Shown here in pieces: positions 7,187 to 15,852 of a DNA stretch of 32,281 nt. Made by a program: the position numbers and the translations under genes. The DNA is from Alphaproteobacteria bacterium. GTDB taxonomy: Bacteria; Pseudomonadota; Alphaproteobacteria; Caulobacterales; Caulobacteraceae. Numbering within the stretch: position 1 is the first letter of the stretch; every line of letters begins with the position of its first letter. The stretch spans positions 1-32,281 of the forward strand of contig JAHJOO010000006.1 of NCBI GenBank assembly GCA_018820275.1, read 5' to 3'. The notes under the pieces are model-generated. The model saw only the letters and a program-made list of their open reading frames with translations. It was not told the origin of the DNA and did no database searches.

Positions 7187-7229
7187 CTTCGTGTTCTTCG
7201 TGCATTCTTTGTGGCCTTCGTGATGAACC
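7187..7229 (-). repeat. Right inverted-repeat arm of the GxxExxY cassette
   Basis: Begins with the base after the GxxExxY stop codon (7184-7186) and reads CTTCGTGTTCTTCGTGC on the + strand. Its reverse complement matches the left arm at 37 of 43 positions, mismatching at arm positions 15, 16, 20, 25, 35 and 40. Transcribed through, the arms could pair across the gene. Confidence 0.85.
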
Positions 7230-7272
7230 CGCGCTGCCCGACCCTCTTCTCCGAGCTCTGAAGCCGCCCCCT

Positions 7273-8568
7273 ATGACCGACCTCTCCCCCCGCGAAATCG
7301 TCTCCGAGCTGGACCGCCACATCGTCGGTCAGGCCGAGGCCAAGCGCGCCGTGGCCGTGGCCCTGCGCAACCGCTGGCGGCGCAAGCGCGTGCCCGAGGG
7401 GCTGCGCGACGAGGTGACGCCCAAGAACATTCTGATGATCGGCCCCACCGGCGTCGGCAAGACCGAGATCGCGCGCCGTCTGGCCCGGCTGTCGGGCGCG
7501 CCCTTCCTGAAGGTCGAGGCGACCAAATTCACCGAGGTCGGCTATGTGGGCCGCGACGTCGACCAGATCATCCGCGACCTGGTCGAGGCCGCCCTGGTCA
7601 TGGTCCGCGACCGGCGCCGCGCCGACGTGCGTGCCAAGGCCGAGGCCGCGGCCGAGGACCGCATCCTCGACGCCCTTGTCGGCCCCGGGGCCCAGCCGGC
7701 GACACGCGACAGCTTCCGCACCAAACTCCGCGCCGGCCAGATGGACGACAAGGAGATCGAGATCGCGCTGTCGGACACCACGTCTCCGCTGCAGGGCATG
7801 GACCTGCCGGGTGGCGGGGCCGGCATGCTCAACCTGTCGGAAATGCTGGGCAAGCTGGGCGGCGGCCGCACGAAGACGGTCCGGACCACGGTCCGCGAGG
7901 CCGTCGCGCCGCTGACGTCGGAAGAGGCCGACAAGCTGCTGGATCAGGACAGCCTGACCCGCGAGGCCGTGTCCATGGCCGAGCAGGAGGGCATCGTGTT
8001 CCTCGACGAGATCGACAAGGTGGCGGTGCGGTCCGAGGCGCGCGGCGCCGACGTGAGCCGCGAGGGCGTCCAGCGCGACCTGCTGCCCCTGATCGAGGGC
8101 ACCACGGTCTCGACCAAATACGGGCCGGTGAAGTCGGACCACGTCCTGTTCATCGCCTCGGGCGCCTTCCACGTCGCCAAGCCCTCGGACCTGCTGCCCG
8201 AGCTGCAGGGCCGTCTGCCGATCCGCGTCGAGCTTCGGGCCCTGACGCGCGAGGACTTCGCCCGCATCCTGACCGAGCCCGAGGCCAATCTGATCCGACA
8301 GAACCAGGCCCTGATGGCCACCGAAGGCGTCGACCTGACCTTCACCGACGAGGCGATCCAGGCCCTTGCCGACGCCGCCGTCGCCGCCAACACGGCGGTC
8401 GAGAACATCGGTGCCCGCCGGCTTCAGACTGTGGTCGAGCGCGTGCTGGAAGAGCTCAGCTTCACCGCCCCCGACCGCGCCGGCCCCTTCGTCGTCGACG
8501 CCGACCTCGTGCGCGCCCGCGTCGCCGACCTGGCGAAGGACGCCGATCTGGGCCGCTACATCCTCTAG
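7273..8568 (+). CDS. hslU: HslU, ATPase subunit of the HslVU protease
   Basis: 431-residue AAA+ unfoldase that caps HslV and threads substrates into it. Walker A GPTGVGKT is at 57-64, the pore motif GYVGRD at 90-95, and Walker [10 protein letters not shown] at 241-249. The inserted I domain runs roughly 110-235, and the sensor/arginine region ELQGRLP is around 310-316. The C-terminus LGRYIL is the conserved tail that docks between HslV subunits, so the gene looks intact. It starts 43 bp after the right repeat arm of the GxxExxY cassette, with no Shine-Dalgarno. Its stop TAG shares the tetranucleotide CTAG (8565-8568) with the stop of the convergent oxygenase gene. Confidence 0.97.
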   Translation: MTDLSPREIVSELDRHIVGQAEAKRAVAVALRNRWRRKRVPEGLRDEVTPKNILMIGPTGVGKTEIARRLARLSGAPFLKVEATKFTEVGYVGRDVDQIIRDLVEAALVMVRDRRRADVRAKAEAAAEDRILDALVGPGAQPATRDSFRTKLRAGQMDDKEIEIALSDTTSPLQGMDLPGGGAGMLNLSEMLGKLGGGRTKTVRTTVREAVAPLTSEEADKLLDQDSLTREAVSMAEQEGIVFLDEIDKVAVRSEARGADVSREGVQRDLLPLIEGTTVSTKYGPVKSDHVLFIASGAFHVAKPSDLLPELQGRLPIRVELRALTREDFARILTEPEANLIRQNQALMATEGVDLTFTDEAIQALADAAVAANTAVENIGARRLQTVVERVLEELSFTAPDRAGPFVVDADLVRARVADLAKDADLGRYIL

Positions 8569-9275
8569 GTGGAGGGGGGCGGATTGGTCCGCCACCAGCC
8601 GGTCACCGAGAACCGCGGCGCCGGGGCGAAGTCGGCGACCTGGGTCACCAGATGCGGCTGGGGCACGCGGAAGACGTTCAACGTGCCGAAGGCGGGCACG
8701 AAGGCCTCCGTGACCTCGGTCCAGTCGTCGAGGAAGGCCAGCAGACCGCCCCACTCGACCCGCCAGCGCGGCGTCAGGTTCAGCACATAGGCGTACAGCC
8801 GGCCCGCGTCCTCATGACGGTCGTCGTGGCCGTTGAGGAAATGTCCGGGCAGGTAGCGCGTCGCCTGGGCGTCGACGTAGGCGATGCGGTCGTCGCCGGT
8901 CAGGGCGCGGGCCCAGTCCAGCCAGGCTGGCGCGTTGAACAGGGCATGCAGGCCATCCAGCGGGGCGGGCAGCGGCAACCCCATCGTCCGCGCCTGTCCC
9001 AGCCGCAGCCGGTCATAGATAAACTGGAATCCCTCGGCCGCCTCCTGATGCACCATGGCGATCAGCCGCGCCTTCTCGACCGGGTCCTGGGCGTCGAAGA
9101 CGGCGGCGGGCACGTCGGTGGCGAAGGGCGTGCGGATGGCCCGGTTCCAGACCATCTCCGGCCCGGCCAGCGCCGCATGCAGGCCGCGCGTCAGCTCCTC
9201 GCCCAGCGGCATGTCGACCCGCACGCGGCCGGTCGCGGCCAGCCGCTCCACCGCCTCGACCGGCGGCGGCGTCAT
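8565..9275 (-). CDS. 2OG-Fe(II) oxygenase, prolyl-hydroxylase-like (paralogue A)
   Basis: 236-residue non-haem iron dioxygenase predicted to couple 2-oxoglutarate decarboxylation to hydroxylation of an unknown substrate. The core [18 protein letters not shown] carries the metal ligands His150-x-Asp152. The distal His is His208 ([10 protein letters not shown]), and Arg221 (RFSVTGWW) is the likely 2-oxoglutarate anchor. The closest relative in the window is the gene at 10305-11048, which shares [18 protein letters not shown] and LNVFRVPQ. This class includes Tpa1/PiuC-like proline hydroxylases, but the substrate cannot be read here. The start ATG overlaps the stop of the upstream oxidoreductase by 4 bp (ATGA), so translation is probably coupled. 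Its stop overlaps that of hslU. Confidence 0.88.
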   Translation of the reverse strand: MTPPPVEAVERLAATGRVRVDMPLGEELTRGLHAALAGPEMVWNRAIRTPFATDVPAAVFDAQDPVEKARLIAMVHQEAAEGFQFIYDRLRLGQARTMGLPLPAPLDGLHALFNAPAWLDWARALTGDDRIAYVDAQATRYLPGHFLNGHDDRHEDAGRLYAYVLNLTPRWRVEWGGLLAFLDDWTEVTEAFVPAFGTLNVFRVPQPHLVTQVADFAPAPRFSVTGWWRTNPPPST

Positions 9276-10270
9276 TCCACCGTGACCACGATCTTGCCCA
9301 GGGCCGAGCGGTCGCCCAGCGCCTTGATGGCGTCGGCCGCCTTTTCCAGCGGGAAGGTCCGGCTGACGCGCGGCTTGATCCTGCCCTCGCTCCAGAACCG
9401 CATCAGGTCCGCGACATTGGCCGCATGCCCCGCCGGGTCGCGCATCACGGCCGCGCCCCAGAACACGCCCACCACCGACACCGACTTCAGCAGGGTCAGG
9501 TTCAGCGGCAGGCTGGGGATCCCCGCCGGGAAGCCGACCACCAGATAGCGCCCGCCCCAGTCCATGGCCCGCAGCGCCGGCTCGGCATAGTCGCCGCCCA
9601 CCGCGTCATAGACGACGTCGGCCCCGTCGCGCCCGCTGGCCAGCTTCAGCTCGCCGGACAGCTCCTTCTGCGCGGCCTTGTCCATGGGGCCGGTCGGATA
9701 GATCAGGCCGTTGTCGGCCCCCGCCTCCAGCGCGAACTGGACCTTGTCGTTGGTCGAGGCCGCGGCGATCACATGCGCGCCCATGGCCTTGCCCAGCTCG
9801 ACCGCCGCCACGCCCACGCCGCCCGCGGCGCCCAGCACCAGCAGGCTCTCGCCCGCCTTCAGCTGCGCCCGGTCCTTCAGCGCATAATAGCTGGTGCCGT
9901 AGGTCATCAGCAGGGCCGCGCCCTCCTCGAACGACATGCCGTCGGGCATCTTCACCACGGCGTCGGCCCGCACGGCGATGCGCTCGACCAGACCGCCCCA
10001 GCCGGGCACGGCGATCACGCGGTCGCCGCGCTGGATCCCCTTCACCCCCTCGCCCACGGCGTCGACCACGCCCGCCACCTCAGCACCCGGCGAGAACGGC
10101 CGCTGCGGCTTGAACTGGTATTTGTCCTCGATGATCAGCGTGTCGGGGAAGTTGATCCCCACCGCCTTGACCTCGATCACCACCTCGCCCTTCAGCGGCG
10201 TCGGATCCAGCGCCTCCTCCACGACAAGGGTCTCGGGGCCGCCGGGGATCTTGGACAGGACTGCGCGCAT
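9272..10270 (-). CDS. NADPH:quinone oxidoreductase-like MDR-superfamily enzyme
   Basis: 332-residue zinc-independent medium-chain dehydrogenase/reductase of the zeta-crystallin/quinone oxidoreductase type. The N-terminal GroES-like domain (about 1-125) has RPFSPGAEVAGVVDAVGEGV. The nucleotide motif GAAGGVGVAAVELGKAMGA spans 147-165. The zinc-binding cysteines of alcohol dehydrogenases are absent, as usual in this branch. It probably reduces quinones or enoyl/enone carbonyls with NADPH; the natural substrate is unknown. It lies between two paralogous 2OG-Fe(II) oxygenases on the same strand, 34 bp after the upstream one and overlapping the downstream one by 4 bp, which suggests one transcript. 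Start ATG 10270 is well placed at the conserved MRAVLSK. Confidence 0.9.
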   Translation of the reverse strand: MRAVLSKIPGGPETLVVEEALDPTPLKGEVVIEVKAVGINFPDTLIIEDKYQFKPQRPFSPGAEVAGVVDAVGEGVKGIQRGDRVIAVPGWGGLVERIAVRADAVVKMPDGMSFEEGAALLMTYGTSYYALKDRAQLKAGESLLVLGAAGGVGVAAVELGKAMGAHVIAAASTNDKVQFALEAGADNGLIYPTGPMDKAAQKELSGELKLASGRDGADVVYDAVGGDYAEPALRAMDWGGRYLVVGFPAGIPSLPLNLTLLKSVSVVGVFWGAAVMRDPAGHAANVADLMRFWSEGRIKPRVSRTFPLEKAADAIKALGDRSALGKIVVTVE

Positions 10271-10304
10271 GTTCGGGAATCGACCTCGTGAGGGGGAAGG
10301 AAAA

Positions 10305-11048
10305 TCAGGACGGGCCGGCGTGGACCCAGCCGGTCACCGACAGCCGGGCCTCGTCGACGAAGGGGGCCACCGCGGACACGGCGTGGGCCTGCGGCACGCG
10401 GAACACGTTCAGGGCGTTGAAGGTCGGGGTGTAGCCCTCGGCCACGTGGCCGTCGGCGTCGATGAAGGTCAGCACGCCGCCCCAGTCGGCCCGCCATCGG
10501 GGCGTCAGGTTCAGCACATAGGCGAACAGCCGCCGGTGCCGGGGATCGTGATCGTCGTGCTCGTTCAGGTGATGACCGGCCCGGAACCGGGTGGCCTGGG
10601 CGTCCGTGTGATGAGGCCGCGGGTCGCCGGTCAGCGCCCGGATGAAGTCGAGGAAGCCCGGCCCATTGAGAAACCGGATCAGGGGCTCGTAGGCCTCGGA
10701 GCGCGGCGTCCGCTGGCCCGCCGGCCCGATCAGGCGAACCGCGTCGAACGTGCTGTCGGGGACCGCGCCCGGCGGCAGGGGAAGGCGGGCGCGCCGCTGA
10801 GCCGGGGTCAGACGGTCGTGCGCCTCCGGCGACAGGTCGACCAGGGCCCCGCCGCCCTGCATCACCGTGCTCCAGGAGGTCTCCTCCACCAACGCCCGGT
10901 GCACCGCCGCGGCCGCGGCCGGGGTCAGAAACCCCGGCACGTGCAGGCGGCCCAGCCGCGCGAACGCCGGGGCATAGGCCCTGGGCGTCAGCCTCGGGTC
11001 GATCGCCAGCCCTTCGAGGCCCGGAACGTCGGCGGCGGTGTCGGTCAC
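10305..11048 (-). CDS. 2OG-Fe(II) oxygenase, prolyl-hydroxylase-like (paralogue B)
   Basis: 247-residue paralogue of the gene at 8565-9275. Metal ligands are His164-x-Asp166 in LNEHDDHD and distal His222 in FRVPQAHAV; Arg235 (ARLSVTGW) is the likely 2-oxoglutarate anchor. The shared blocks [24 protein letters not shown] and [10 protein letters not shown] show that the two genes arose by duplication. The N-terminal third differs and has a longer helical segment ([19 protein letters not shown]). It is first in the apparent operon oxygenase B, oxidoreductase, oxygenase A, and divergent from the isoaspartyl peptidase across 80 bp. The substrate could be a protein side chain or a small molecule; nothing in the window decides. 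Confidence 0.88.
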   Translation of the reverse strand: MTDTAADVPGLEGLAIDPRLTPRAYAPAFARLGRLHVPGFLTPAAAAAVHRALVEETSWSTVMQGGGALVDLSPEAHDRLTPAQRRARLPLPPGAVPDSTFDAVRLIGPAGQRTPRSEAYEPLIRFLNGPGFLDFIRALTGDPRPHHTDAQATRFRAGHHLNEHDDHDPRHRRLFAYVLNLTPRWRADWGGVLTFIDADGHVAEGYTPTFNALNVFRVPQAHAVSAVAPFVDEARLSVTGWVHAGPS

Positions 11049-11128
11049 GGCGGGTCCTCTCGCGCCCCGCTTGTCGGGGATCGCCGGTTCAGGCTAACGG
11101 GCCCCATGACCGAGGGAAAGGCCCGCTC

Positions 11129-12013
11129 ATGACCCGACCCGCCCTGATTCTGCACGGCGGCGCCGGTGCCCGACGCAGCCGGGACTACGCGGCCGAGCGA
11201 GAGCACATGGCCGAGGTCGTGGCCCGCATGGCCGAGCGGCTGAACGCGGGCGCCGCGGCGCTGGACGTGGCGGTCGAGGCCACCGTGCTGCTGGAAGACT
11301 CCGGCCTCTACGTCGCCGGCCGCGGCGGCTCGCCCAACCTCGCCGGCGCCTTCGAACTGGACGCCAGCCTGATGGACGGCGCGACGGGCAGGGTCGGCGC
11401 CGTCGCGGCGCTGCAGGGCTTCCGCAACCCCGTCGTCGCCGCCCGCGCCGTGATGGACCACACCCCCCACGTGATGCTCGCGGGCGAGGGGGCGGCGCGC
11501 TTCGCGGGCGCGCGTGGCCTGACCCGCATCGAGGACCCGGACGCCTGGTTCACCCGCGCCGGCCAGGGCGAGGACAACCACCCGCCGGGCACCCTGGCGC
11601 ACGGCACCGTCGGCTGCTGCGTTCTGGACGACCGGGGCCGACTGGCCGCCGCCACCTCCACCGCCGGCGTCTTCGGCAAACTGCCCGGCCGGGTCGGCGA
11701 CAGCCCCGTGGTCGGCTGCGGCGTCTGGGCCGACGCGCGCGTCGCCGTCTCCTGCACCGGTCAGGGCGAATTCTTCATGCGCACCGTCGCCGCGGCCCGC
11801 GTCGGCTGGTCGGTCGAGGCCGGAGCCCCCGTCGACTCGGCCGCGCGCGCGGCCGTCGCCGCGGTCGGCGCCTTGGGCGGCGACGGCGGCCTGATCGCGC
11901 TGGACGCCGCCGGCCGCGTCGCCCACCCGTTCAACAGCCAGGGCATGAAGCGCGCCTGGCTGACCCCCGGGGGAGACGTGCACGTGGCGGTGTTCGAGCC
12001 GGACGCCGGCTAG
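11129..12013 (+). CDS. Isoaspartyl peptidase / plant-type L-asparaginase (Ntn hydrolase)
   Basis: 294-residue N-terminal-nucleophile hydrolase that removes isoaspartyl residues from dipeptides and hydrolyses asparagine. The precursor should cleave itself before Thr160 ([13 protein letters not shown]), giving alpha and beta subunits. Substrate-site residues follow in order: Thr178 in TSTAG, Arg188 and Asp191 in LPGRVGDSP, and Thr210-Gly-x-Gly in CTGQGE. The N-terminus [10 protein letters not shown] is typical. The length is slightly short for the family but no block is missing. Convergent with the trypsin-like gene, sharing stop codons in CTAG at 12010-12013. Confidence 0.93.
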   Translation: MTRPALILHGGAGARRSRDYAAEREHMAEVVARMAERLNAGAAALDVAVEATVLLEDSGLYVAGRGGSPNLAGAFELDASLMDGATGRVGAVAALQGFRNPVVAARAVMDHTPHVMLAGEGAARFAGARGLTRIEDPDAWFTRAGQGEDNHPPGTLAHGTVGCCVLDDRGRLAAATSTAGVFGKLPGRVGDSPVVGCGVWADARVAVSCTGQGEFFMRTVAAARVGWSVEAGAPVDSAARAAVAAVGALGGDGGLIALDAAGRVAHPFNSQGMKRAWLTPGGDVHVAVFEPDAG

Positions 12014-12831
12014 GCTGACAGACAGACCACCTGCGCCACCCGCAGATCGCGCCGCAGCGCGTCGGCGACCCGGCCGTAGTTGTCCGGCGTCACCGGCTCG
12101 CCCATGGCCGGCTCGTCGGCCCGCTGGATGCCGCGGACGGACGGCAGGAAGGTGTCCGGCGAGGTGGTGTAGACCCGCCCCCGGCGCGGCGCCTCGGCGA
12201 TCGTCACGCCGACCACCCGGCCGAACCGGTCCAGCGCCGGCGCGCCCGACAGGCCGGACAAGGTGCCGCGCAGGCCGTCAGTCCGGGCGATCTCGGCCCA
12301 GGCCAGGACCGGCTCGTCCCGCGCGCCGCGCCCCCTGACCCGGAAGGTCTCGCGGCCCAGAAGCCGCGTCGTCACCTCGCCCGGACGCCCTTGCGGAAAG
12401 CCGGGATGGAACGCCCTCTGGCCCAGCCGCAGCGGCAGGTCGTTCGGCACGTGCAGGGCGGGCGGCCCGCCGTCGGTCAGCAGCAGGGCCACGTCCGCCC
12501 GCGGCGCCAGCCGCACGTCGGCCGCCACGGCGCGCCCGCCGCCCACCACGATGGCCGGCCGGCGGCAGCCCTCGACCACGTGGCGCGCCGTGACCCAGCG
12601 GCCTTCGCCGGCGATGGAGAAGGCGGTTCCGGCCGCCGGCTGGAAGGGGATGTCCGGCGCATTCACCGTGACGGCCGCGTCGAACGGGGTCACCGGCCCC
12701 AACAAGGCCCCCTCCGCCTCGCCCGGCGGCGGCGGCGCGGGCGGGGTGTAGACGTCCTCGCGTGCCCACGACGCAGCCACGGCCAGGGCCCCGATGACGG
12801 CGGCGTAGACCAGCCAGTCGGGAAGCTTCAT
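12010..12831 (-). CDS. Membrane-anchored trypsin-like serine protease
   Basis: 273-residue protein. It has an N-terminal hydrophobic segment ([18 protein letters not shown], 6-23), a Pro-rich linker (PPAPPPPGE, 30-38), and a chymotrypsin-fold domain facing the periplasm. The triad is His84 (TARHVVEGC), Asp113 (PRADVALL) and Ser195 (GLSGAPAL). The usual GNSGGP block is GLSGAP here, so the oxyanion loop is slightly unusual but has the nucleophile. There is no PDZ domain, unlike DegP. Cys89 and a Cys near the C-terminus are present. It starts 4 bp after the stop of the DUF350 gene, so the two are very likely cotranscribed. Substrate unknown. Confidence 0.83.
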   Translation of the reverse strand: MKLPDWLVYAAVIGALAVAASWAREDVYTPPAPPPPGEAEGALLGPVTPFDAAVTVNAPDIPFQPAAGTAFSIAGEGRWVTARHVVEGCRRPAIVVGGGRAVAADVRLAPRADVALLLTDGGPPALHVPNDLPLRLGQRAFHPGFPQGRPGEVTTRLLGRETFRVRGRGARDEPVLAWAEIARTDGLRGTLSGLSGAPALDRFGRVVGVTIAEAPRRGRVYTTSPDTFLPSVRGIQRADEPAMGEPVTPDNYGRVADALRRDLRVAQVVCLSA

Positions 12832-12835
12832 CGGC

Positions 12836-13276
12836 TCAGGCCGACAGGGCGGCGGCCAGCACCAGCGCGGTCGCCAGCTTGGCCCCCACCAGCAGCACGG
12901 CGGCCGAGACCTCGCCGTCGCGGATGCGCTGCGGCAGGCCGGTCAGGATCATGTCGACGACGCGGAAGGCGAGCAGCTGGATGACCACCGTCGCCAGCCC
13001 CCACAGGCCGATCTCGCGCAGCGAGGTCGAGGCCGTCAGCGACACCGCCAGCGGGATCGCCAGGCCGACCAGCACCCCGGCGAAGGCCACCGCCGCGGCG
13101 GCATTGCCCTCGCGGATCAGCTCGACCTCCCTCCACGGCGTCAGCGCGGCGTAGACGACCGCGCCCAGCACCAGCAGACCCAGCGTCGCGGCCAGGTGCA
13201 GCAGCATGGTCGGGAAGCCGCTGGCGAAGGCCTGGACCTCGGCGCTGGCGAGAAGATCTGAGACGAAGGATTCCAT
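12836..13276 (-). CDS. DUF350 (YjfL/UPF0719) family inner-membrane protein
   Basis: 146-residue integral membrane protein with about four transmembrane segments: roughly 23-45 (MLLHLAATLGLLVLGAVVYAAL), 60-82 (AVAFAGVLVGLAIPLAVSLT), 90-112 (GLWGLATVVIQLLAFRVVDMI) and 123-145. The charged motif TPWREVELIREGNAAAAVAFAG after the first segment is typical of DUF350. The family has no settled function. It is followed 4 bp later by the trypsin-like protease, suggesting a protease and membrane-protein pair. The upstream gene rlmN ends 122 bp away on the same strand. Start ATG 13276 is followed by a short amphipathic N-terminus. Confidence 0.85.
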   Translation of the reverse strand: MESFVSDLLASAEVQAFASGFPTMLLHLAATLGLLVLGAVVYAALTPWREVELIREGNAAAAVAFAGVLVGLAIPLAVSLTASTSLREIGLWGLATVVIQLLAFRVVDMILTGLPQRIRDGEVSAAVLLVGAKLATALVLAAALSA

Positions 13277-13398
13277 CTGGGGGTGTGCCGACGACGCTGC
13301 ATGCGCCCGACCCGGACATGCCTCAATCGCGCCCGAATCCGCAAGCGCCCCGGGGACACACCCGGTGACCGAAGATTACAGCGGGCGGATCAATCGCC

Positions 13399-14553
13399 TC
13401 AGGCCGCGTCCCGCTCGGCCTTCCTGAGCGCGCTGGCCCGCACCTTCTCGCTCTCGGACTTCAGCTGGCCGCAGGCGGCCAGGATGTCGCGGCCGCGCGG
13501 GGTGCGGATGGGGCTGGCGTAGCCGGCCTTGTTCAGGATGGCCGCGAAGCGTTCGATCGTGGCCCAGTCCGAGCACTGGTAGTCCGTGCCCGGCCACGGG
13601 TTGAACGGGATCAGGTTCACCTTGGCCGGGATGCCCTGGATCAGCTTGACCAGGGCGCGGGCCTCTTCCGGGCTGTCGTTGACGCCCTTCAGCATGACGT
13701 ATTCGAACGTCACCCGGCGCGCGTTGGACAGGCCGGGATAGGCGCGGATGCCGGCCATCAGCTGGTCCAGCGGATACTTCTTGTTCAGCGGCACCAGCAC
13801 GTCGCGCAGGGCGTCGTTGGTGGCATGCAGGCTGATCGCCAGCATGGCGGCGGTGCGGGTGCCCAGCGCGTCCAGCTGCGGCACCACGCCCGAGGTCGAC
13901 ACCGTGATCCGGCGACGCGACAGGGCGATGCCCTCGTTGTCCGAAATGATGTCGATGGCGTCGGCGACGTGGTCCAGATTGTAGAGCGGCTCGCCCATGC
14001 CCATGAAGACGATGTTCGACAGGCGGCGGTCTTCCTTGGGCGACGGCCATTCGTCCAGATCGTCGCGGGCCACCTGCACCTGGGCCACGATCTCGGCGGC
14101 GGTCAGGTTGCGGACCAGCTTCTGGGTGCCGGTGTGGCAGAAGGTGCAGTTCAGGGTGCAGCCCACCTGGGACGAGACGCACAGGGCGCCGGCCCGGCCC
14201 ACGTCGGGGATGTAGACGGTCTCGATCTCGATGCCCGGCGCGGTGCGGATCAGCCATTTGCGCGTGCCGTCCTTGGACACCTGGCGCTCGACGATCTCGG
14301 GCCGGGCCAGGGTGAAGGCCTCGGCCAGTTTGGCGCGGGTCTCCTTGGCGACGTCGCTCATCTGGGCGAAGTCGGTGACGCCGTAGTGGTGGATCCAGCG
14401 CCACACCTGCGAGGCCCGCATCTTCGCCTTCTCGGGCAGGCAGACGCCGGCGTCGATCAGCGCCTGACGCAGGCCCTCGCGCGTCAGACCGGTCAGGTTG
14501 ACGGGGGCTGTCGCCACGGGATTGGCGCGCGTCAGGTCGAGGGTCAGGCTCAA
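13399..14553 (-). CDS. rlmN: RlmN, dual-specificity 23S rRNA/tRNA adenine-C2 methyltransferase
   Basis: 384-residue radical-SAM enzyme that methylates C2 of A2503 in 23S rRNA and A37 in some tRNAs. The Fe-S cluster motif is Cys132-x3-Cys136-x2-Cys139 ([14 protein letters not shown]). The methyl-carrying C-terminal cysteine is Cys361 (AACGQL). [26 protein letters not shown] and [10 protein letters not shown] are conserved RlmN blocks. The start is TTG at 14553 (TTG AGC CTG ACC). No in-frame ATG lies upstream within the gap, and the next ATG is inside the conserved domain. A promoter-like TGC-TATAAG element sits at 14586-14594. There is no clear Shine-Dalgarno, so the exact start is moderately certain. 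Confidence 0.96.
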   Translation of the reverse strand: MSLTLDLTRANPVATAPVNLTGLTREGLRQALIDAGVCLPEKAKMRASQVWRWIHHYGVTDFAQMSDVAKETRAKLAEAFTLARPEIVERQVSKDGTRKWLIRTAPGIEIETVYIPDVGRAGALCVSSQVGCTLNCTFCHTGTQKLVRNLTAAEIVAQVQVARDDLDEWPSPKEDRRLSNIVFMGMGEPLYNLDHVADAIDIISDNEGIALSRRRITVSTSGVVPQLDALGTRTAAMLAISLHATNDALRDVLVPLNKKYPLDQLMAGIRAYPGLSNARRVTFEYVMLKGVNDSPEEARALVKLIQGIPAKVNLIPFNPWPGTDYQCSDWATIERFAAILNKAGYASPIRTPRGRDILAACGQLKSESEKVRASALRKAERDAA

Positions 14554-14585
14554 GGCAGGGGGATCCGCGTTCGAGGAAGGCGGGG

Positions 14586-14594
14586 CTTATAGCA
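14586..14594 (-). promoter_or_regulatory. Extended -10 promoter-like element upstream of rlmN
   Basis: On the reverse strand TGC-TATAAG matches the extended -10 form TGn-TATAAT at all but the last base. It stands about 33 bp before the rlmN TTG start, predicting a leader of about 25 bases. No good -35 was identified. It lies in the 61-bp gap after the DUF1232 gene, so rlmN may have its own promoter. Confidence 0.4.
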
Positions 14595-14614
14595 CGAAAG
14601 GCGGCGAAGGCGTG

Positions 14615-15013
14615 TCAGCCCCCGCCCAGCCGTTTCAGCGCAGCGCGGGCCAGCTCGTGGTGCCGCTTGCGCACATTGCCGCCCAGGGTCGCCAGCAGCG
14701 CGGCGAACACCGCCGCGTCGTCGGTAAAGCCGATGCCGGCGAAGATGTCGGGAATCGCGTCCACCGGCATGACGAAATAGGCCAGCGCCGCCAGCATGAT
14801 CCCCTTGGCCGCCGCCGGGGTCTCCGGATCGCGCGCGGCGTACCAGACCGACAGGGCGCGGTCGGCGAAGGGCACGCGGCTGGCGACGCGCCGCATCTTG
14901 GGCCAGAAGCCGCGCGTCACGCGGGTCTCGTTCACCCGCTGGACGGACGGGACCAGCGCGCGCCGGGGGTCCAGCACGGCGTCCGGATCGATCGGTTTGG
15001 CATCGGCGGTCAT
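14615..15013 (-). CDS. DUF1232 (YkvA-like) small membrane-associated protein
   Basis: 132-residue protein whose second half is the DUF1232 signature: GIMLAALAYFVMPVDAIPDIFAGIGFTDDAAV. This is a hydrophobic helix, the PxDxIPD turn and GFxDD. The family is widespread and of unknown function, probably membrane-associated. The N-terminal 40 residues are polar and specific to this lineage. ATG at 15013 is preferred to an in-frame TTG at 15034. It lies upstream of rlmN on the same strand and is divergent from the SDR gene across 56 bp. Confidence 0.85.
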   Translation of the reverse strand: MTADAKPIDPDAVLDPRRALVPSVQRVNETRVTRGFWPKMRRVASRVPFADRALSVWYAARDPETPAAAKGIMLAALAYFVMPVDAIPDIFAGIGFTDDAAVFAALLATLGGNVRKRHHELARAALKRLGGG

Positions 15014-15069
15014 GGCCGCTAAACCCTCGCGCAACTCAACGGTTCAGGCCGAACATAGGGACTCCTTCC

Positions 15070-15852
15070 ATGAAACTCGACGGGTCGATCGCGGCGGTGG
15101 TGACGGGCGGGGCTTCGGGCCTGGGCGAGGGCACGGCCCGGGCTCTGGCGGCGAAGGGCGTGAAGGTCGCCATCTTCGACCTGAACGCCGAGCGCGGCGA
15201 GGCGATCGCGGCCGAGATCGGCGGCGTCTTCTGCGAGGTGAACGTGACCTCCGACGAGAGCGTCGCCGCCGGCTTCGCCAAGGCCCGCGCCGCCCACGGC
15301 CAGGAGCGGCTGACCGTCAACTGCGCCGGCATCGCCACCGGCCAGAAGACCGTGTCGCGCAATCGCGAGACCCAGGAGCCGCGCGCCCACGACATGGCCC
15401 AGTTCGAAAAGACCGTGACCATCAACCTGTTCGGCACCTTCCGCGTCCTGTCGCAGTCGGCGGCCGGCATGGTGACGCTGGACCCGCTGGAGGACGGCGA
15501 GCGCGGGGCGATCATCAACACCGCCTCGGTCGCGGCGCAGGACGGCCAGATCGGCCAGGCCGCCTATTCGGCGTCCAAGGGCGGCGTCTACGCCTTGACC
15601 CTGCCGGTCGCGCGCGATCTGATGAACGAGGGCGTGCGGGTGAACACCATCCTGCCCGGCATCATGTGGACGCCGATGATGGCCGGCATGGACCAGAAGG
15701 TGCAGGACGCCCTGGCCGCCATGATCCCCTTCCCCAAGCGCCTCGGCACGCCCCAGGACTACGCCAATCTGGCGCTGCACCTGGCGGAGAACACCTACAT
15801 CAACGGCGAGTGCATCCGTCTGGACGGCGCGATCCGTCTGGCGCCGCGCTAA
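15070..15852 (+). CDS. Short-chain dehydrogenase, 3-hydroxyacyl-CoA dehydrogenase type II-like
   Basis: 260-residue NAD-dependent SDR. The cofactor motif TGGASGLGEG is at 12-21. Asp37 at the end of the second strand (FDLN) favours NADH. NCAG is at 84-87, and the catalytic set is Ser153, Tyr166 and Lys170 (YSASK). The long insert with MAQFEKTVTINLFGTF and the tail GAIRLAPR resemble HSD17B10-type 3-hydroxyacyl-CoA or 2-methyl-3-hydroxybutyryl-CoA dehydrogenases of fatty-acid and isoleucine breakdown. The exact substrate is inference. It shares its stop with the convergent DUF2794 gene in CTAA (15849-15852). Confidence 0.88.
   Translation: MKLDGSIAAVVTGGASGLGEGTARALAAKGVKVAIFDLNAERGEAIAAEIGGVFCEVNVTSDESVAAGFAKARAAHGQERLTVNCAGIATGQKTVSRNRETQEPRAHDMAQFEKTVTINLFGTFRVLSQSAAGMVTLDPLEDGERGAIINTASVAAQDGQIGQAAYSASKGGVYALTLPVARDLMNEGVRVNTILPGIMWTPMMAGMDQKVQDALAAMIPFPKRLGTPQDYANLALHLAENTYINGECIRLDGAIRLAPR

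Larger units (their letters stand above)
6755..7229 (+). mobile_element. Putative inverted-repeat-bounded GxxExxY cassette inserted between hslV and hslU
   Basis: A 475-bp segment bounded by 43-bp imperfect inverted repeats (6755-6797 and 7187-7229; 37 of 43 positions match). It contains a single gene of the GxxExxY family, which starts inside the left arm and stops one base pair's distance before the right arm. It splits two genes whose products form one protease. No transposase, resolvase or IS motif is present, and I see no convincing target-site duplication. Mobility is therefore inferred from structure and position only. If mobile, it would be non-autonomous or would rely on the encoded PD-(D/E)XK-like protein. 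Confidence 0.55.

Noticed and set aside
6740..7245. Target-site duplication around the GxxExxY cassette
   Set aside because: I compared bases outside the two arms (…GATTTGCT and CGCGCTGC…) and found no convincing direct repeat, so none is claimed.
7126..8754. 542-codon open frame on the reverse strand opposite hslU
   Set aside because: Antisense to hslU, whose motifs are complete; the translation has the biased composition of a shadow frame.
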